A stretch of 64,000 bases of DNA, from contig JAOAPC010000003.1 in assembly GCA_025462735.1 (NCBI GenBank), positions 62,001 through 126,000 of the forward strand, in the 5' to 3' direction. This stretch comes from Acidobacteriaceae bacterium. GTDB taxonomy: Bacteria; Acidobacteriota; Terriglobia; Terriglobales; Acidobacteriaceae. A model generated the notes under the pieces. The model searched no databases, had not been told where the DNA came from, and was given only the letters and a program-made list of their open reading frames with translations. Of this stretch, positions 14,811 to 24,167 are shown piece by piece; the stretch's first letter is position 1; each line of letters opens with the position of its first letter. The position numbers and the translations under genes are program-made.

Positions 14811-16556
14811 TCAGTCTGCCTCGTAAACCGTCTTTCCGCCTACCACCGTCCGCAAAACGCGCGTGCCGAGGATTTGCATTGCCGGAATTGCCGTAAGGTC
14901 GCGATCGAGCACCACAAAATCCGCCAGCATTCCGGGGGCCAGCGTTCCCTTCTTTTTCTCGGCAAACTCGGCGTAGGCTGACCCAGTGGTATAAGCGGCA
15001 ATCGCTTGCTCAATGGTCAGCTTCTGCACGGGATAGTATTCCTGCTTGCCATCTTCGCTCTTGCGAGTGATGGCTACATACATCCCGCGAAATGGCGCAA
15101 CCGGCTCCACCGGATAATCGGTGCCAAACGCCAACGGGATGCCATGGTTCTCAAACTCCGCCCAGGCATACGAATGCGCTGCTCGTTGCGGACCAATCCG
15201 CGACACTGCCCAGTGCATATCCGTAAGAAGATGGCTCGGCTGCATAGACGCGATCACGTTCAGTTCGCGAAATCGCTCAACCTCACCCGGATTTGTGACT
15301 TGCGCATGCTCGACGCGTAGTCGGAAGTTCCCACTGCCATCCGGCGCTTTGGCGCCACTCCCGTGTGCCGCTTTCTCGGCCTCCGCAAAGGCATCGAGCG
15401 CCATCTGCACTGCCTTGTCTCCGATAGCGTGAAACCCCAGCTGGAACCCGGCCGCTACCCGCTCTTTTGCCATTTCGTTCAGCTTGGTTTGTTCGTACTG
15501 GGGGACGCCTGAATTTTTTGGAGCATCGGCGAACGGCTCAAGCATGGCCGCCGTGTGGGATCCCAATGAGCCGTCCATGTATGCCTTCAGCATTCCGGTG
15601 TGCAACATTGGGTCAGACTGCGGATGGGAAGCACGCCGCTGCTTCAGACTTTCCACCGGCTCATTGAACGGCAGCCACTCAGAGATGCGAACCGTCAACT
15701 TGCCTTCACTCTCGAGCTGCTCAAGAATTTTGAAATTTGCGAGATTGTCTTCGCCGGTGTCGCCGGAGAAATCCTGCGCTGAAGTCACTCCCGAGAGCGA
15801 AATGTCCTGCAATGCCACCTCGATCGCTTGCCGCCGCTTTTCCGGCGTCGGCCGGGGAATCAATGGCGAGACCAGCGTCTGGGCAGTTTCCCGCAGAACC
15901 CCGTTGGGAGCGCCGCTCAGGTCGCGTACGATTTCGCCGCCGTCAGGGTCTTTGCTGGCAAGCGTAACGTGCGCCATTTTGAGGGCTAGCGTGTTGGCCA
16001 CCGCCGAGTGGCCATCGATGCGAACCAGAAACACTGGATGGTCCGCCGCAACCTCGTCGATGTCCCACCGCGTTGGAAGTTGGCTCCCCTGCCACAACGT
16101 TTCGTCCCAGCCCGAGCCGGTAATCCACTCCAGAGGCTGAGCCGTTTCCACCCGTTTGCGAATGCGGTCTTGAAATTCCTGTATGGAGCGTACTCCGGTC
16201 AGATCGACCGTGAGTTTTTTAAAACCGGCCTCGGTCAAGTGCATATGAGCATCGTTGAAGCCGGGCATCACAAAGCGGCCCTTCAGATCGAACACCTTCG
16301 TCTCAGGCCCGTTCAGCTTGACTATCTCGGACTCAGTCCCGACCGCGAGCACCTTGTCTCCGCGGACGGCTATTGCCTCCGCGCGCTGAACCTCGTGAAA
16401 TGAAGATTGGCCAATCACGCCGGTGTAAATATTGGCGTGAATGTAAATTGAATCCGCTGTTGGCCGGGGAGCGGTCTGGGCTACTATGCTCGCGCCGAAA
16501 ATGATTGCTGCAAGAACGAAAACAAAAATAGAGATAAGGAATTGCCGCAGGGTCAT
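14811..16556 (-). CDS. Exported YtcJ-type amidohydrolase
   Basis: A 581-residue metal-dependent amidohydrolase of the amidohydrolase-3/YtcJ group. A signal peptide (residues 1-27, FVLAAIIFGASIVAQ) precedes a beta segment (EAIAVRGDKVLAVGT, GRFVMPGFNDAHMHL), with the metal-binding HxH at residues 105-107. Later blocks include GFHAIGDKAVQMAL, RVEHAQVTNPGEVERF and LAFGTDYPVEPVAPFRG, carrying the remaining His and Asp ligands. The C-terminus returns to the beta sandwich (GMLADFVVLDRDLTAIP). Its ATG overlaps the stop of the upstream M20 peptidase by 4 bases, so the two are translationally coupled and probably act on related periplasmic or environmental amides. Substrate unknown. Confidence 0.9.
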   Translation of the reverse strand: MTLRQFLISIFVFVLAAIIFGASIVAQTAPRPTADSIYIHANIYTGVIGQSSFHEVQRAEAIAVRGDKVLAVGTESEIVKLNGPETKVFDLKGRFVMPGFNDAHMHLTEAGFKKLTVDLTGVRSIQEFQDRIRKRVETAQPLEWITGSGWDETLWQGSQLPTRWDIDEVAADHPVFLVRIDGHSAVANTLALKMAHVTLASKDPDGGEIVRDLSGAPNGVLRETAQTLVSPLIPRPTPEKRRQAIEVALQDISLSGVTSAQDFSGDTGEDNLANFKILEQLESEGKLTVRISEWLPFNEPVESLKQRRASHPQSDPMLHTGMLKAYMDGSLGSHTAAMLEPFADAPKNSGVPQYEQTKLNEMAKERVAAGFQLGFHAIGDKAVQMALDAFAEAEKAAHGSGAKAPDGSGNFRLRVEHAQVTNPGEVERFRELNVIASMQPSHLLTDMHWAVSRIGPQRAAHSYAWAEFENHGIPLAFGTDYPVEPVAPFRGMYVAITRKSEDGKQEYYPVQKLTIEQAIAAYTTGSAYAEFAEKKKGTLAPGMLADFVVLDRDLTAIPAMQILGTRVLRTVVGGKTVYEAD

Positions 16557-17812
16557 CTGCCCGCCCCGGCCAACGCCAGGCTGATAAGCAGAATGCGCTC
16601 CAGCCCGAGAGCTCTGCCTGCCGGATCAAACCACTCTTGCAGAGTATGAGCTCCGCCTCCGTTACCGCCGGCGCCGATGGCAATCGCTTCGCGTCCCATA
16701 GATATCGGGATGTTAGCATCCGTCGAAGCCCGCTGGATTTGCGCGCTGTTGCCTAAGTAGGCATCTACCGCACGGGTGATTTGAACTGCGCGAGCGTTCG
16801 GGTCCAGTTCTCCACCGGGGCGATTCCCTATCGGCACCATTTCCGCGGTCAATCCGGAACGGTAACGCGAAGAGTCGCGTTGTTGTGCAGTGCGCGCTTC
16901 CTCTTCCTGAATGGACAGGTCAATCGCGCGGCGCAGCTCCAGATCCAGCCGATCGATTTCCGCCGGCGAGCTGGAACGGATATCAACTCGCATGCTGGCA
17001 GACTCCGGAATCGAATTAACCGATGTTCCCCCGCGGATCACGCCAATGTTGAAAGTAGTTTTTGGCGACGAAGAAACCCGGGTTTGCGAAAAAAGATGAA
17101 TTGCGCGTCCCAGCACCACAATCGGATTGGGGGCGCCGAAGTCGCTCCAGGAATGGCCGCCCGGCCCGCGCACAATAACTTCAAAGCGGCGGCTGCCGAG
17201 GGCTTCGGCCACGATGGTATCGGTGCCCGCGCCATCGAGGACCAGGCAAGTACGAATCGAATCCTTCCATTCGGAGTCAGAAAAAATGTAACGCATGCCG
17301 CGCAGGTCGCCTTCGCCCTCTTCTCCAACATTGCCAATGAACAGCAGGGAAGCTTCGTGCGGAAGTCCGAAGTTTTCAAATGCGGCGGCAATGGCCAGCA
17401 AAGCCGTGACCCCCGCGGCATTATCTGAAATGCCGGGGCCGTAGAGCTTTGTCCCTTGCTGGCGAACATTCAGCGGCGTGTTGGAAGGAAAAACCGTATC
17501 CAAGTGTGCGCTGATGGAGAGGACTGAATCCTGCGAGCCTTTGCGGAATCCGAAAACGTTTCCAATCTTGTCCTTGCCTACTTCTTTTATTCCGAGGGCG
17601 CGAAACTGCTCTCCCACCCAGTCTGCCCGGGCTTTTTCACCGAATGGCGGGGCCGGGATTCGCGCCAGATCCATCTGCCAGCGCGCAAATTCAGCTTCCT
17701 GATCGCGGAACCACTGCATCGCCGAACGCACTTCGGGCATTGCAGCCAAACGAGAGACTTCCTGCTGGACGTTGGGGAAATGCTCAGTCAACGGGCGCGC
17801 TACCTGGCTCAT
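16553..17812 (-). CDS. M20-family metallopeptidase
   Basis: A 419-residue zinc aminoacylase/dipeptidase-type hydrolase. Two-metal ligands are visible: SAHLDT (His103, Asp105), GISDNAAG (Asp130), GNVGEEGEGD (Glu164-Glu165, general base plus ligand) and a late His near GGGAHTLQEWFDP. The dimerisation lid lies between (GPGGHSWSDFGAPNPI). No signal peptide, so cytoplasmic, unlike the exported amidohydrolase whose start overlaps its stop. Relatives cleave tripeptides or acylated amino acids; the pair suggests import and breakdown of amide compounds, which is inference. Confidence 0.9.
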   Translation of the reverse strand: MSQVARPLTEHFPNVQQEVSRLAAMPEVRSAMQWFRDQEAEFARWQMDLARIPAPPFGEKARADWVGEQFRALGIKEVGKDKIGNVFGFRKGSQDSVLSISAHLDTVFPSNTPLNVRQQGTKLYGPGISDNAAGVTALLAIAAAFENFGLPHEASLLFIGNVGEEGEGDLRGMRYIFSDSEWKDSIRTCLVLDGAGTDTIVAEALGSRRFEVIVRGPGGHSWSDFGAPNPIVVLGRAIHLFSQTRVSSSPKTTFNIGVIRGGTSVNSIPESASMRVDIRSSSPAEIDRLDLELRRAIDLSIQEEEARTAQQRDSSRYRSGLTAEMVPIGNRPGGELDPNARAVQITRAVDAYLGNSAQIQRASTDANIPISMGREAIAIGAGGNGGGAHTLQEWFDPAGRALGLERILLISLALAGAGR

Positions 17813-18168
17813 GGGGCAAGTTCATATTACAACGCCCCTGGGGTGACGGCGCCGGTGAAAGAGAATGATCGGGTGATTGGAAGTGCAATCGCCTGATAAC
17901 GACAGTTGAGAACTCACCTCTGTGCTCCCGGATTTCCTCTTGACTCATACAAGGCTACGAGAACACAATTTGATCGCTGTGCAAGGAGCAGTTTCCAACC
18001 GTCACCTCGTCTGGTAGCAAACCGACGCGAACAAATCTCTGTCTTACGGCTATTCGAGCCTGGGCGAACGAATCCAGCGGTAAAGAATCGTGTCGCTATC
18101 AGCAGAAAATCGCGCCATGTTTGTTTATAGGGCACACAAATCAAAACCTACTCGAAAAGGAGGACACC
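17813..18168. other. Divergent intergenic region, no gene seen
   Basis: 356 bases between the starts of the M20 peptidase (minus) and the epoxide hydrolase (plus). Both promoters should lie here. I see no stable hairpin, riboswitch or convincing small gene; the only clear signal is AAAAGGAGG at 18155-18163 just before the epoxide hydrolase start. Confidence 0.5.
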
Positions 18169-19416
18169 ATGACCCCAACCAGTGCTACACAACAGGGCAA
18201 CAAGCAGGGATCTGACATGAATGCGATTCGTCCGTTTCATGTGAGCTTCCCGGAGGCGGAGCTTACCGAGTTGCGCAGGCGCATCAACGCAACAAAGTGG
18301 CCGGAACGGGAAACGGTCACGGATGCAACGCAAGGCGTACAGCTCGCAACGATTCAGGCACTCGCGCGTTATTGGGAGACAGAGTACGACTGGCGGAAGG
18401 TGGAGTCGCGGCTCAACGCCCTGCCGCAGTTCATCACCCAGATCGACGGGCTGGACATTCACTTCATTCACATCCGTTCAAAACACGAAAATGCGTTGCC
18501 GCTGATCGTTACGCACGGATGGCCCGGCTCGATCATCGAACAGATGAAGATCATCGATCCGCTGACCAATCCTACGGCGCATGGCGGCAGCGCATCCGAT
18601 GCGTTCCACCTGGTGATTCCGTCAATGCCGGGCTACGGATACTCAGGCAAACCGACCAGCACCGGGTGGGATGTTGCCCACATCGCGCGTGCCTGGGTCG
18701 TGCTGATGAAGCGCCTCGGGTACACGAGTTTCGTGGCGCAAGGCGGCGATTGGGGTGCAGTCATCACCGAACATATGGGCCTGCAGGCGCCTCCGGAATT
18801 GCTCGGCATTCACACCAACATGCCTGGCATCTTTCCAGTCGACATTGACCAGGCGGCCTTTTCGGGGGCGCCGGCGCCGTCGGGTCTCTCAGCCGATGAG
18901 AAGGTCGCTTACGCGCGCTTGCAGTTCGTATATCAAAAGGGAATCGCCTACGGGTTTCAGATGGGGCTGCGACCGCAGACACTATACGGAATCGCGGACT
19001 CACCCGTCGGCCTGGCGGCTTATTTCCTTGATCACGATGCGCGCAGCTACGAGCTGATCGCGCGCGTCTTTGAGGGAAAATCGGAAGGCCTCACGCGCGA
19101 CGACATCCTCGACAACATCACGGTCGCCTGGTTGACGAACACGGCGCTTTCTGGCGCCCGTCTCTATTGGGAGAATTGGGGCAAGCTCGGGTATTTCAGT
19201 GCCAAAGGCGTTTCCATCCCGGTTGCCGTGAGCGTCTTCCCTGACGAACTCTATCCAGCCCCGCGGAGCTGGGCAGAGCGGGCGTATCCCAAACTGATCC
19301 ATTACAACAAGCTCGACAAAGGCGGTCACTTCGCCGCATTTGAGCAGCCCCAACTTCTTTCAGAAGAGATTCGCGTGGGCTTCCGATCACTGCGAAGAGT
19401 AGCAAAAGCAGCGTAG
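18169..19416 (+). CDS. Epoxide hydrolase (alpha/beta-hydrolase with EHN domain)
   Basis: A 415-residue soluble epoxide hydrolase that adds water to epoxides to give diols. AAAAGGAGG precedes ATG 18169. The N-terminal EHN lid (IRPFHVSFPEAELTELRRRI) is followed by the oxyanion motif HGWPGS (residues 116-121), the nucleophile Asp194 in QGGDWGAVIT, and a C-terminal catalytic His in KGGHFAAFEQP. The layout matches the microsomal-type bacterial epoxide hydrolases. No signal peptide. The gene stands alone with its own terminator at 19448-19480. Confidence 0.92.
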   Translation: MTPTSATQQGNKQGSDMNAIRPFHVSFPEAELTELRRRINATKWPERETVTDATQGVQLATIQALARYWETEYDWRKVESRLNALPQFITQIDGLDIHFIHIRSKHENALPLIVTHGWPGSIIEQMKIIDPLTNPTAHGGSASDAFHLVIPSMPGYGYSGKPTSTGWDVAHIARAWVVLMKRLGYTSFVAQGGDWGAVITEHMGLQAPPELLGIHTNMPGIFPVDIDQAAFSGAPAPSGLSADEKVAYARLQFVYQKGIAYGFQMGLRPQTLYGIADSPVGLAAYFLDHDARSYELIARVFEGKSEGLTRDDILDNITVAWLTNTALSGARLYWENWGKLGYFSAKGVSIPVAVSVFPDELYPAPRSWAERAYPKLIHYNKLDKGGHFAAFEQPQLLSEEIRVGFRSLRRVAKAA

Positions 19417-19447
19417 GCGCGGTTTGGCGCGTAAATCGATAAACCTT

Positions 19448-19480
19448 GTGCGGAGTGGATGGACTCCGCACTTTTCTTCT
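19448..19480 (+). terminator. Rho-independent terminator of the epoxide hydrolase gene
   Basis: Perfect 9-base stem GTGCGGAGT (19448-19456) with ACTCCGCAC (19463-19471), 6-base loop, then CTTTTCTTCTT on the plus strand. Confidence 0.88.
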
Positions 19481-19749
19481 TGCACCTGCCGAGGTTTGAG
19501 CACAGCTCCCGTTGTTGCTGGCGAAAAATCGCCATTGCACTCACAACCGGGGCTCCGAATCTTGGCCGTTCGTTGGCGGTGATGCTGGTTTGGACCGGCG
19601 TTCCGACTGAGGGGTGGCCTACCCTTCCCCCGTCCTTTTGCGAGAGAGCCTGCCCTGAGCGGAGTCGAAGGGACGGTTTCGGCAACTTGCCTTGTTTCAC
19701 CGCATCTAAACTTTTAGAGTAGGCTTGATTCAGGCCTTTCCTGCCAATT
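19481..19749. repeat. Intergenic region with nested CCCTGAGC-type repeat
   Basis: No gene seen between the terminator and the next start. A palindromic unit spans about 19630-19677: outer CCGTCC and GGGACGG enclose CCCTGAGCGGAGTCGAAGGG (19653-19672), a member of a repeat class also present at 41501, 42936, 52218, 52852, 62235 and 63395. Confidence 0.7.
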
Positions 19750-20574
19750 ATGAAATCATTTCGCTTCTCATACCTGCTGATCGCAGTTTGTTTTGGTCTC
19801 GTGCTCCCGGCGCTTTCGCAAGAAGGCGCGCTTACGACCGATCCACCCAAAGGCGTTACCGCGGACCAGATTATCCAGAAATTCGCCGCCAAGGAAAAAG
19901 TGTTCAAGGAAGCCCGCGACAACTACACCTTCCGGCAGGACGTCAAGGTGGACACCGTGGACGGCGACACCGTCACTGGCGAGTACCGCGAAGTGTTCGA
20001 TGTAACCTACGACAATCAGGGCCACCACCTCGAGAACGTAGTCTTTGCCCCGCAAAACACGCTGCAGGAAATTTTGATGACGCCCGAAGACCTCCAAGAC
20101 ATTCGTCACACTATGCCGTTCGTTCTGACATCGGACGAAATTGGTGACTACGACATTCTCTATGTCGGCCAGCAGCAGGAAGATGAGCTGCACTGTTACG
20201 TTTTCGATATCGCGCCGAAAAAGATCGAATCGAAAAGGCGATACTTTCAGGGACGCATCTGGGTGGACGATAAGGACCTGCAGATCGTGAAAACTTTCGG
20301 CAAGCCCGTGCCCGAAACTCACAAGAAGAACAACGAGAATTTGTTCCCCAAATTCACCACCTGGCGTGAACAGGTGGACGGCCAGTATTGGTTCCCCGCG
20401 TACACCGAAGCCGACGACACGCTGCACTTCCGCAAAGGTTCCTACCAGGATGTCCACATTCACGACATCATCAAGTACACCGATTACAAGCGTTTCGGCA
20501 GCAAGTCGAAGGTCACGTTCCAGGGACAAGAAGCACCGGGAGGCCCGGAAAAGGAAAAGCCGCAATCGAAGTAG
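19750..20574 (+). CDS. Exported protein of unknown function (outer-membrane lipoprotein-sorting-like)
   Basis: A 274-residue protein with a signal peptide (SYLLIAVCFGLVLPALSQ). The mature part begins with a helix that resembles LolA-like proteins (TADQIIQKFAAKEKVFKEARDNY) and continues in beta-rich sequence (KRRYFQGRIWVDDKDLQIVKTFGKPVP, then TTWREQVDGQYWFPAYTEADDTL), a pattern frequent in acidobacterial exported proteins. The C-terminus is a Pro/Lys-rich tail. No catalytic motif seen. Role in envelope lipid or lipoprotein handling is only a guess from the fold-like pattern. Confidence 0.7.
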   Translation: MKSFRFSYLLIAVCFGLVLPALSQEGALTTDPPKGVTADQIIQKFAAKEKVFKEARDNYTFRQDVKVDTVDGDTVTGEYREVFDVTYDNQGHHLENVVFAPQNTLQEILMTPEDLQDIRHTMPFVLTSDEIGDYDILYVGQQQEDELHCYVFDIAPKKIESKRRYFQGRIWVDDKDLQIVKTFGKPVPETHKKNNENLFPKFTTWREQVDGQYWFPAYTEADDTLHFRKGSYQDVHIHDIIKYTDYKRFGSKSKVTFQGQEAPGGPEKEKPQSK

Positions 20575-20666
20575 CTGGGAGCTTAAGGTCCGCACTCTGT
20601 GTTAGCGCTCAAGTGGGCAAGAGAGGCAGACCGACTTGAGTTGCGGGTCCCCGTATAGCAGGTTCA

Positions 20667-20709
20667 GCGGGAGCGGCCGCTGGCCATATGCAATCCGGCC
20701 GCTTCCCGC
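20667..20709. terminator. Possible terminator hairpin between convergent genes
   Basis: GCGGGAGCGGCC (20667-20678) pairs with GGCCGCTTCCCGC (20697-20709), one bulge, 18-base loop. It sits between two convergent stops at 20574 and 20748, but no T-tract follows on either strand, so it may instead be another dispersed palindrome. Confidence 0.5.
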
Positions 20710-20747
20710 CGAGTAGTTCGCTAGATCAGACCCTGAAAGTCAAGACT

Positions 20748-21251
20748 TTAAGAATTGCTGACCTTTAAGTCCTTAGTGGCCTGGCTTTCGCCTTTTTTAG
20801 ACTCAGCCTTCTGATTTGCTGTCGGATCCAGCGTCTGAATGGCCTTTCCCAGGCTCATGCTCTTGGTTCCCGTCCCTGCGGGGCAAGTGCCCTGAGCTGC
20901 TTGGCCGGTCATGTCGGATTTCAGGCAGTCGAAGCTGATCCCCAAATTCTTGCTGACGTGGGCGGCGGCCACACACTGACCCAGGTTCTTGAACCCAGAA
21001 CATGCCTGCGTCGCCGCCATACCGGTCAGCGACTGGATTTTGTCGGAGAGCCGCGTGTTCTTGGACAAGATCTGGTTCATGGTCTTGCCGTGCGCCGTGC
21101 TTGTGCTACCAGAGCTGGCAAGCTTTGCACTTCCGTGATTACCCGAAGCCATTCCATGGCCCATGTTTCCACCATTATGTTGAGCAAGCGCCATCGTCGT
21201 CGCGCACAGAAGAACAGCCAAGCTAAGAGTTGCAATTTTCATTGTCTTCAC
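20748..21251 (-). CDS. Small exported protein, Gly/Ser/His-rich N-terminus
   Basis: A 167-residue exported protein. GTG 21251 was chosen because GGAGG lies seven bases upstream; ATG 21242 is three codons later. The signal peptide (MKIATLSLAVLLCATTMALAQ) is followed by a low-complexity stretch HNGGNMGHGMASGNHGSAK, then a helical region with three cysteines (QACSGFKNLGQCVAAAH, FDCLKSDM) and a charged tail. The region SDKIQSLTGM..GFKNLGQCVAAAHVSKNLGI is seen in small acidobacterial exported proteins of unknown role. It lies 46 bases after the upstream barrel gene on the same strand, so they may be co-transcribed. Confidence 0.7.
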   Translation of the reverse strand: MKTMKIATLSLAVLLCATTMALAQHNGGNMGHGMASGNHGSAKLASSGSTSTAHGKTMNQILSKNTRLSDKIQSLTGMAATQACSGFKNLGQCVAAAHVSKNLGISFDCLKSDMTGQAAQGTCPAGTGTKSMSLGKAIQTLDPTANQKAESKKGESQATKDLKVSNS

Positions 21252-21297
21252 CAGAGTTCCTCCTATTTCACGTTTTCGCCTTCCCAAAAGAGTGAAG

Positions 21298-22185
21298 TTA
21301 CTGACTCTTGTGGAGCAGGCGTCTTACATTGAAACCGACCGAAAACGAAACCGAATTCAAAGCGTAGTGAATGCTGCGGGTATATCCCAGTTCTGCATCC
21401 ATATATGAGTTGGGACTGAAATCCACAAAAGTTGAGAAGCCGTCATCTTTCGCGATGTCCGCGCCTCCGGTTGTTTGCTGGCTGGTCTGAAAGTTACGCC
21501 CGTGCGATGCGCCAGCGCCGCTGTCCGAAGCGCCCGTAACTCGACTAAAAACTGTCTGATTGCCGAAGGGCACGATGTCGTACATCGACCCACCAACGCT
21601 GATCGACTTCCAAACATCGAAGCTCGCGCCTGCCTGAAAATGCGAGTTAAGGCCCAGCGTCGTGTACGGACGCACAAAAAGCCGCGAATCCGACGTCGTG
21701 TTCGAGAGCCCAACTTCGAAAAACGGATTCACCATTGAGAACGAGCGGTCAATGCGGTTCGTCCAATCAAAGGTTGCGCGCCCGGTGCTCAGACCCTTCT
21801 TGCTATCGGCGAGTGGCGCAGATCCGGTCACCACCGAACCGTAGTTCAACTTGGCATTGGGATATTTCCAGCGTAGGTCGACAGACGGATTGCCGATTCC
21901 ATTGCTTGAAGTTCCACCTGTCGTTGAAGTGGACGTCGAACTCGACGCGGAGACAAAATAAACCGGCACTCCTAAATCCATCCCAAAGTGTTTGGTGAAG
22001 GTGTATCCGACGTTCGATTGCAGTTCATAAACCTGTCCATCCGCATCCGAAGTGCCTCCGAATTCAACGTGCGAAGTGAGGCCCCTATCATCCGTCGGGG
22101 CCGCTGGTTTCGACTGCGCTGCCATTAGTCCAGACAAAGCGAAAAGACAGACCCCGGTAAGACCGAACACAAAGCGATTACTCAT
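21298..22185 (-). CDS. Putative outer-membrane beta-barrel protein
   Basis: A 295-residue exported protein with a signal peptide (FVFGLTGVCLFALSGLMAAQ) and a series of alternating amphipathic strands ending in aromatic or hydrophobic residues: VYELQSNVGYTFTKHFGMDL, SVDLRWKYPNAKLNYGSVV, RLFVRPYTTLGLNSHFQAG, SYMDAELGYTRSIHYALNSV. A Ser/Thr/Gly-rich loop lies near residue 85. The pattern suits an 8-12-strand transporter-like barrel, perhaps of the phenol/alkane family. There is no C-terminal aromatic signature. Substrate unknown. Confidence 0.65.
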   Translation of the reverse strand: MSNRFVFGLTGVCLFALSGLMAAQSKPAAPTDDRGLTSHVEFGGTSDADGQVYELQSNVGYTFTKHFGMDLGVPVYFVSASSSTSTSTTGGTSSNGIGNPSVDLRWKYPNAKLNYGSVVTGSAPLADSKKGLSTGRATFDWTNRIDRSFSMVNPFFEVGLSNTTSDSRLFVRPYTTLGLNSHFQAGASFDVWKSISVGGSMYDIVPFGNQTVFSRVTGASDSGAGASHGRNFQTSQQTTGGADIAKDDGFSTFVDFSPNSYMDAELGYTRSIHYALNSVSFSVGFNVRRLLHKSQ

Positions 22186-22621
22186 AAGTTTGGTATTAGC
22201 CCCTTGAACGTATTTGGTAGGAACTCAATCGCTGGAAAAGTTGGTAACCAATTTCCTGGTTACCCTAGAGTCGGACATCCGCACTCCTTGGGTTCAGGAG
22301 CATCCTCTACACGGTTCGGTGGGAGCACAAGTGACCAAAGTGAAGCACTCTTCTTAACACCCTGGAGGCGAGGTTCGGGCGAGTATTCTTGCGGTCTTAA
22401 GGGTTGCGGAAACAGAAAAGAGAGGGGACCAAAGGGATTAAGTGTTCGTGGCGCGGCGTAATTGGAACTTCTTAATAAAACAAATACTTCCGCCAGCGAT
22501 CGTCCGACCGTCCCATCGTGCATTATTTCCGGTTTGCCCGTGATCCGTCCGGAGCCCTAACTCAAGAAATTCTTGGGTCGGCAGTTTTCGCTCAGTAGAT
22601 TGGCCATTTATCTTGCTTTCC
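22186..22621. repeat. Intergenic region holding a decayed copy of the HNH gene 3' end
   Basis: The first 215 bases show nothing clear. From about 22405 to 22530 the sequence is a direct copy of 26468-26592: shared runs include GGATTAAGTGTTCGTGGCGCG and TTAATAAAACAAATACTTCC plus CGCCAGCG. The second copy is the end of an intact HNH endonuclease gene, so this is a pseudogene fragment with its downstream flank. Confidence 0.8.
22473..22545 (-). pseudogene. Fragment of HNH endonuclease 3' end
   Basis: Homologous to the last 20 or so codons of the intact gene at 26539-27159 (encoding [13 protein letters not shown] there), in the same orientation. Substitutions and small indels break the frame, so it cannot encode the original ending. 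It marks the left edge of a 4-kb module. Confidence 0.6.
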
Positions 22622-23338
22622 TCAGTACTTTGCGGCCGTTGTTGAGTTGGCGTCATCCTTTGAGGTCATGTCGAACGTCAGCATGAAGCCATTCGTTCCC
22701 TTGTACTCGAAAGCTTTCGGGCCCTCGCGGTAAGCCTCGGCCTCGTTCGGCATCATGATGAAGCCGTCATTGCGTGGCGTTCCCCAGTACTTCACGTTTT
22801 TGAGCACGACGGGTTCATCGGTCATGCCGTGGAAACTCTTCAGTTTGACCTCTGCAGTTTTGCCGCCGTTCAGAGTCGCATGGGCCTGATCTTTATCGAA
22901 CGTCCACGTGTCAATGCTGCCTTCGGCTACTTGGAACGATTTCCATTTAACCGGAAAGACATGCGGAAAGATCTCCGTCAGAGCCCGCCGTTGTTCACCC
23001 GTGACGGATTTGTCAAAGGTCACGACCACCCAATCCATCTGTCTCGTTGAGAAATCGCCACCAAGATCGCCGCTCAGCCAGAACTTGGCGTCGCTCAGAT
23101 CAGTAGGCCCGTAATTTCCCTTGTTGATCTTGTACGCGATGTTGAACCGACAGTAGTGTTCCATCTTGCCATGATCGTGGTGCGCCGCCGGATGCGAGTT
23201 GAAATAGCACATGCAGAAGTGAGGACAACTACATGCCTCAATGGCGGTGGCATTGATCGCCCAGTCTGAAGGAGCGGTATGCCCAGCAGTGATTCCCAGC
23301 AAAGCGATGGTGGTAAGGACCAGTAAATGTCGCATCAT
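22622..23338 (-). CDS. Exported DUF1326-domain protein
   Basis: A 238-residue protein, start ATG 23338 with GGAGGAG just upstream and a signal peptide (MMRHLLVLTTIALLGITAGHTA). The DUF1326 hallmark IEACSCPHFCMCYFN, three closely spaced Cys with a His, follows at once and may bind a metal or form a redox centre. Later HYCRFNIAYKINKGNYG and DWVVVTFDKSVTGEQRRAL fit the family. Two bases pairs of His (HHDHGKMEH) near residue 60 add to the metal-binding look. Function is unknown. It lies 48 bases after the next upstream gene on the same strand, a probable operon. Confidence 0.82.
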   Translation of the reverse strand: MMRHLLVLTTIALLGITAGHTAPSDWAINATAIEACSCPHFCMCYFNSHPAAHHDHGKMEHYCRFNIAYKINKGNYGPTDLSDAKFWLSGDLGGDFSTRQMDWVVVTFDKSVTGEQRRALTEIFPHVFPVKWKSFQVAEGSIDTWTFDKDQAHATLNGGKTAEVKLKSFHGMTDEPVVLKNVKYWGTPRNDGFIMMPNEAEAYREGPKAFEYKGTNGFMLTFDMTSKDDANSTTAAKY

Positions 23339-23385
23339 TTTGACTCCTCCATTTTCATTTCTTTTTCTGTTCCTTTGGACCTGGC

Positions 23386-23976
23386 TTACGGAGCTTGACC
23401 CGAAAATGCCGCGCAGGAGACGTTTGGGTGCCAGTTGACAAACGCGCCTTTTGGATTTGGCTTCCACGCCCAAACGTGCAGGGTGTAGAACGGCGGGAGA
23501 CCGAAGCGATTAGGACTTTCGAAGTAGTGATAAAGCTGGCCCATGAGCTGCGGCGCGCCTTGCCCAGGATGGGCCTTGTCCCATTGATCGGCCAGGACCA
23601 GAAAATCGGCGCCAATCAATTGAAGATGGCCGTCAGGTTGCGGTTCGTAAATGATGATTTGGGGCTTAGTGGCGTCGACGCCGCCGCTGCCCACCAGAGC
23701 CATGTTCACGTAGTGAAGTCCCATCGCTCCCGAATCGGGGCCGGTCACGCAGCCGAACAAAAGGGAGTACCCCTCGGCCTCTGCTACCGAGACATCTTTG
23801 AACCTTGCTGTTGACTCGCGTACCGCTTGGAGAAGTGCCCCCTGAGCCGTGGTAAGCTGTTGAACCTTCGAACTTGCTGCGTGGTTACGGGTAGATTGCG
23901 CCGTGACGCGTCCAGGAGCCATGGCACCCAGAATCAAAGCCATGACCGAATACTTTGCAATTCGTGCGATCTTCAT
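23386..23976 (-). CDS. Conserved exported protein of unknown function
   Basis: A 196-residue exported protein with a signal peptide (YSVMALILGAMAPGRVTAQ). The mature part carries recurring family blocks I have seen in unnamed exported proteins: SLLFGCVTGPDSGAMGLHYVN, IIIYEPQPDGHLQLIGADFLV and LPPFYTLHVWAWKPNPKGAFVNWHPNVSC. The His residues in GLHYVN, LHVWAW and NWHPNV could form a metal site. It shares its probable operon with the DUF1326 gene downstream, and both are Cys/His-containing envelope proteins, which hints at a joint metal or redox role. This is inference. Confidence 0.7.
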   Translation of the reverse strand: MKIARIAKYSVMALILGAMAPGRVTAQSTRNHAASSKVQQLTTAQGALLQAVRESTARFKDVSVAEAEGYSLLFGCVTGPDSGAMGLHYVNMALVGSGGVDATKPQIIIYEPQPDGHLQLIGADFLVLADQWDKAHPGQGAPQLMGQLYHYFESPNRFGLPPFYTLHVWAWKPNPKGAFVNWHPNVSCAAFSGQAP

Positions 23977-24167
23977 TGTCGAACCCTCCGGTGAGCAATG
24001 TGATTTGGTTCAACCCCTCGTTCCTAAACCCGCCAGAATGGGATAAAATCGGCCACATTCTGCTGGCTTAATGCCGAGTCCCGCTTGCTGTGTTCTCAGC
24101 AAGGTGCCGAGAAGGTGGTTGGAATGTCTTTGAGGAGTTCTGAAGAAGTTATTGAGAATTTCTTCCG

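Noticed and set aside
22438-22656. 72-aa minus-strand frame across the left direct repeat
   Set aside because: It crosses the decayed HNH fragment in a wrong frame and shares its residues with nothing; treated as a pseudogene fragment instead.
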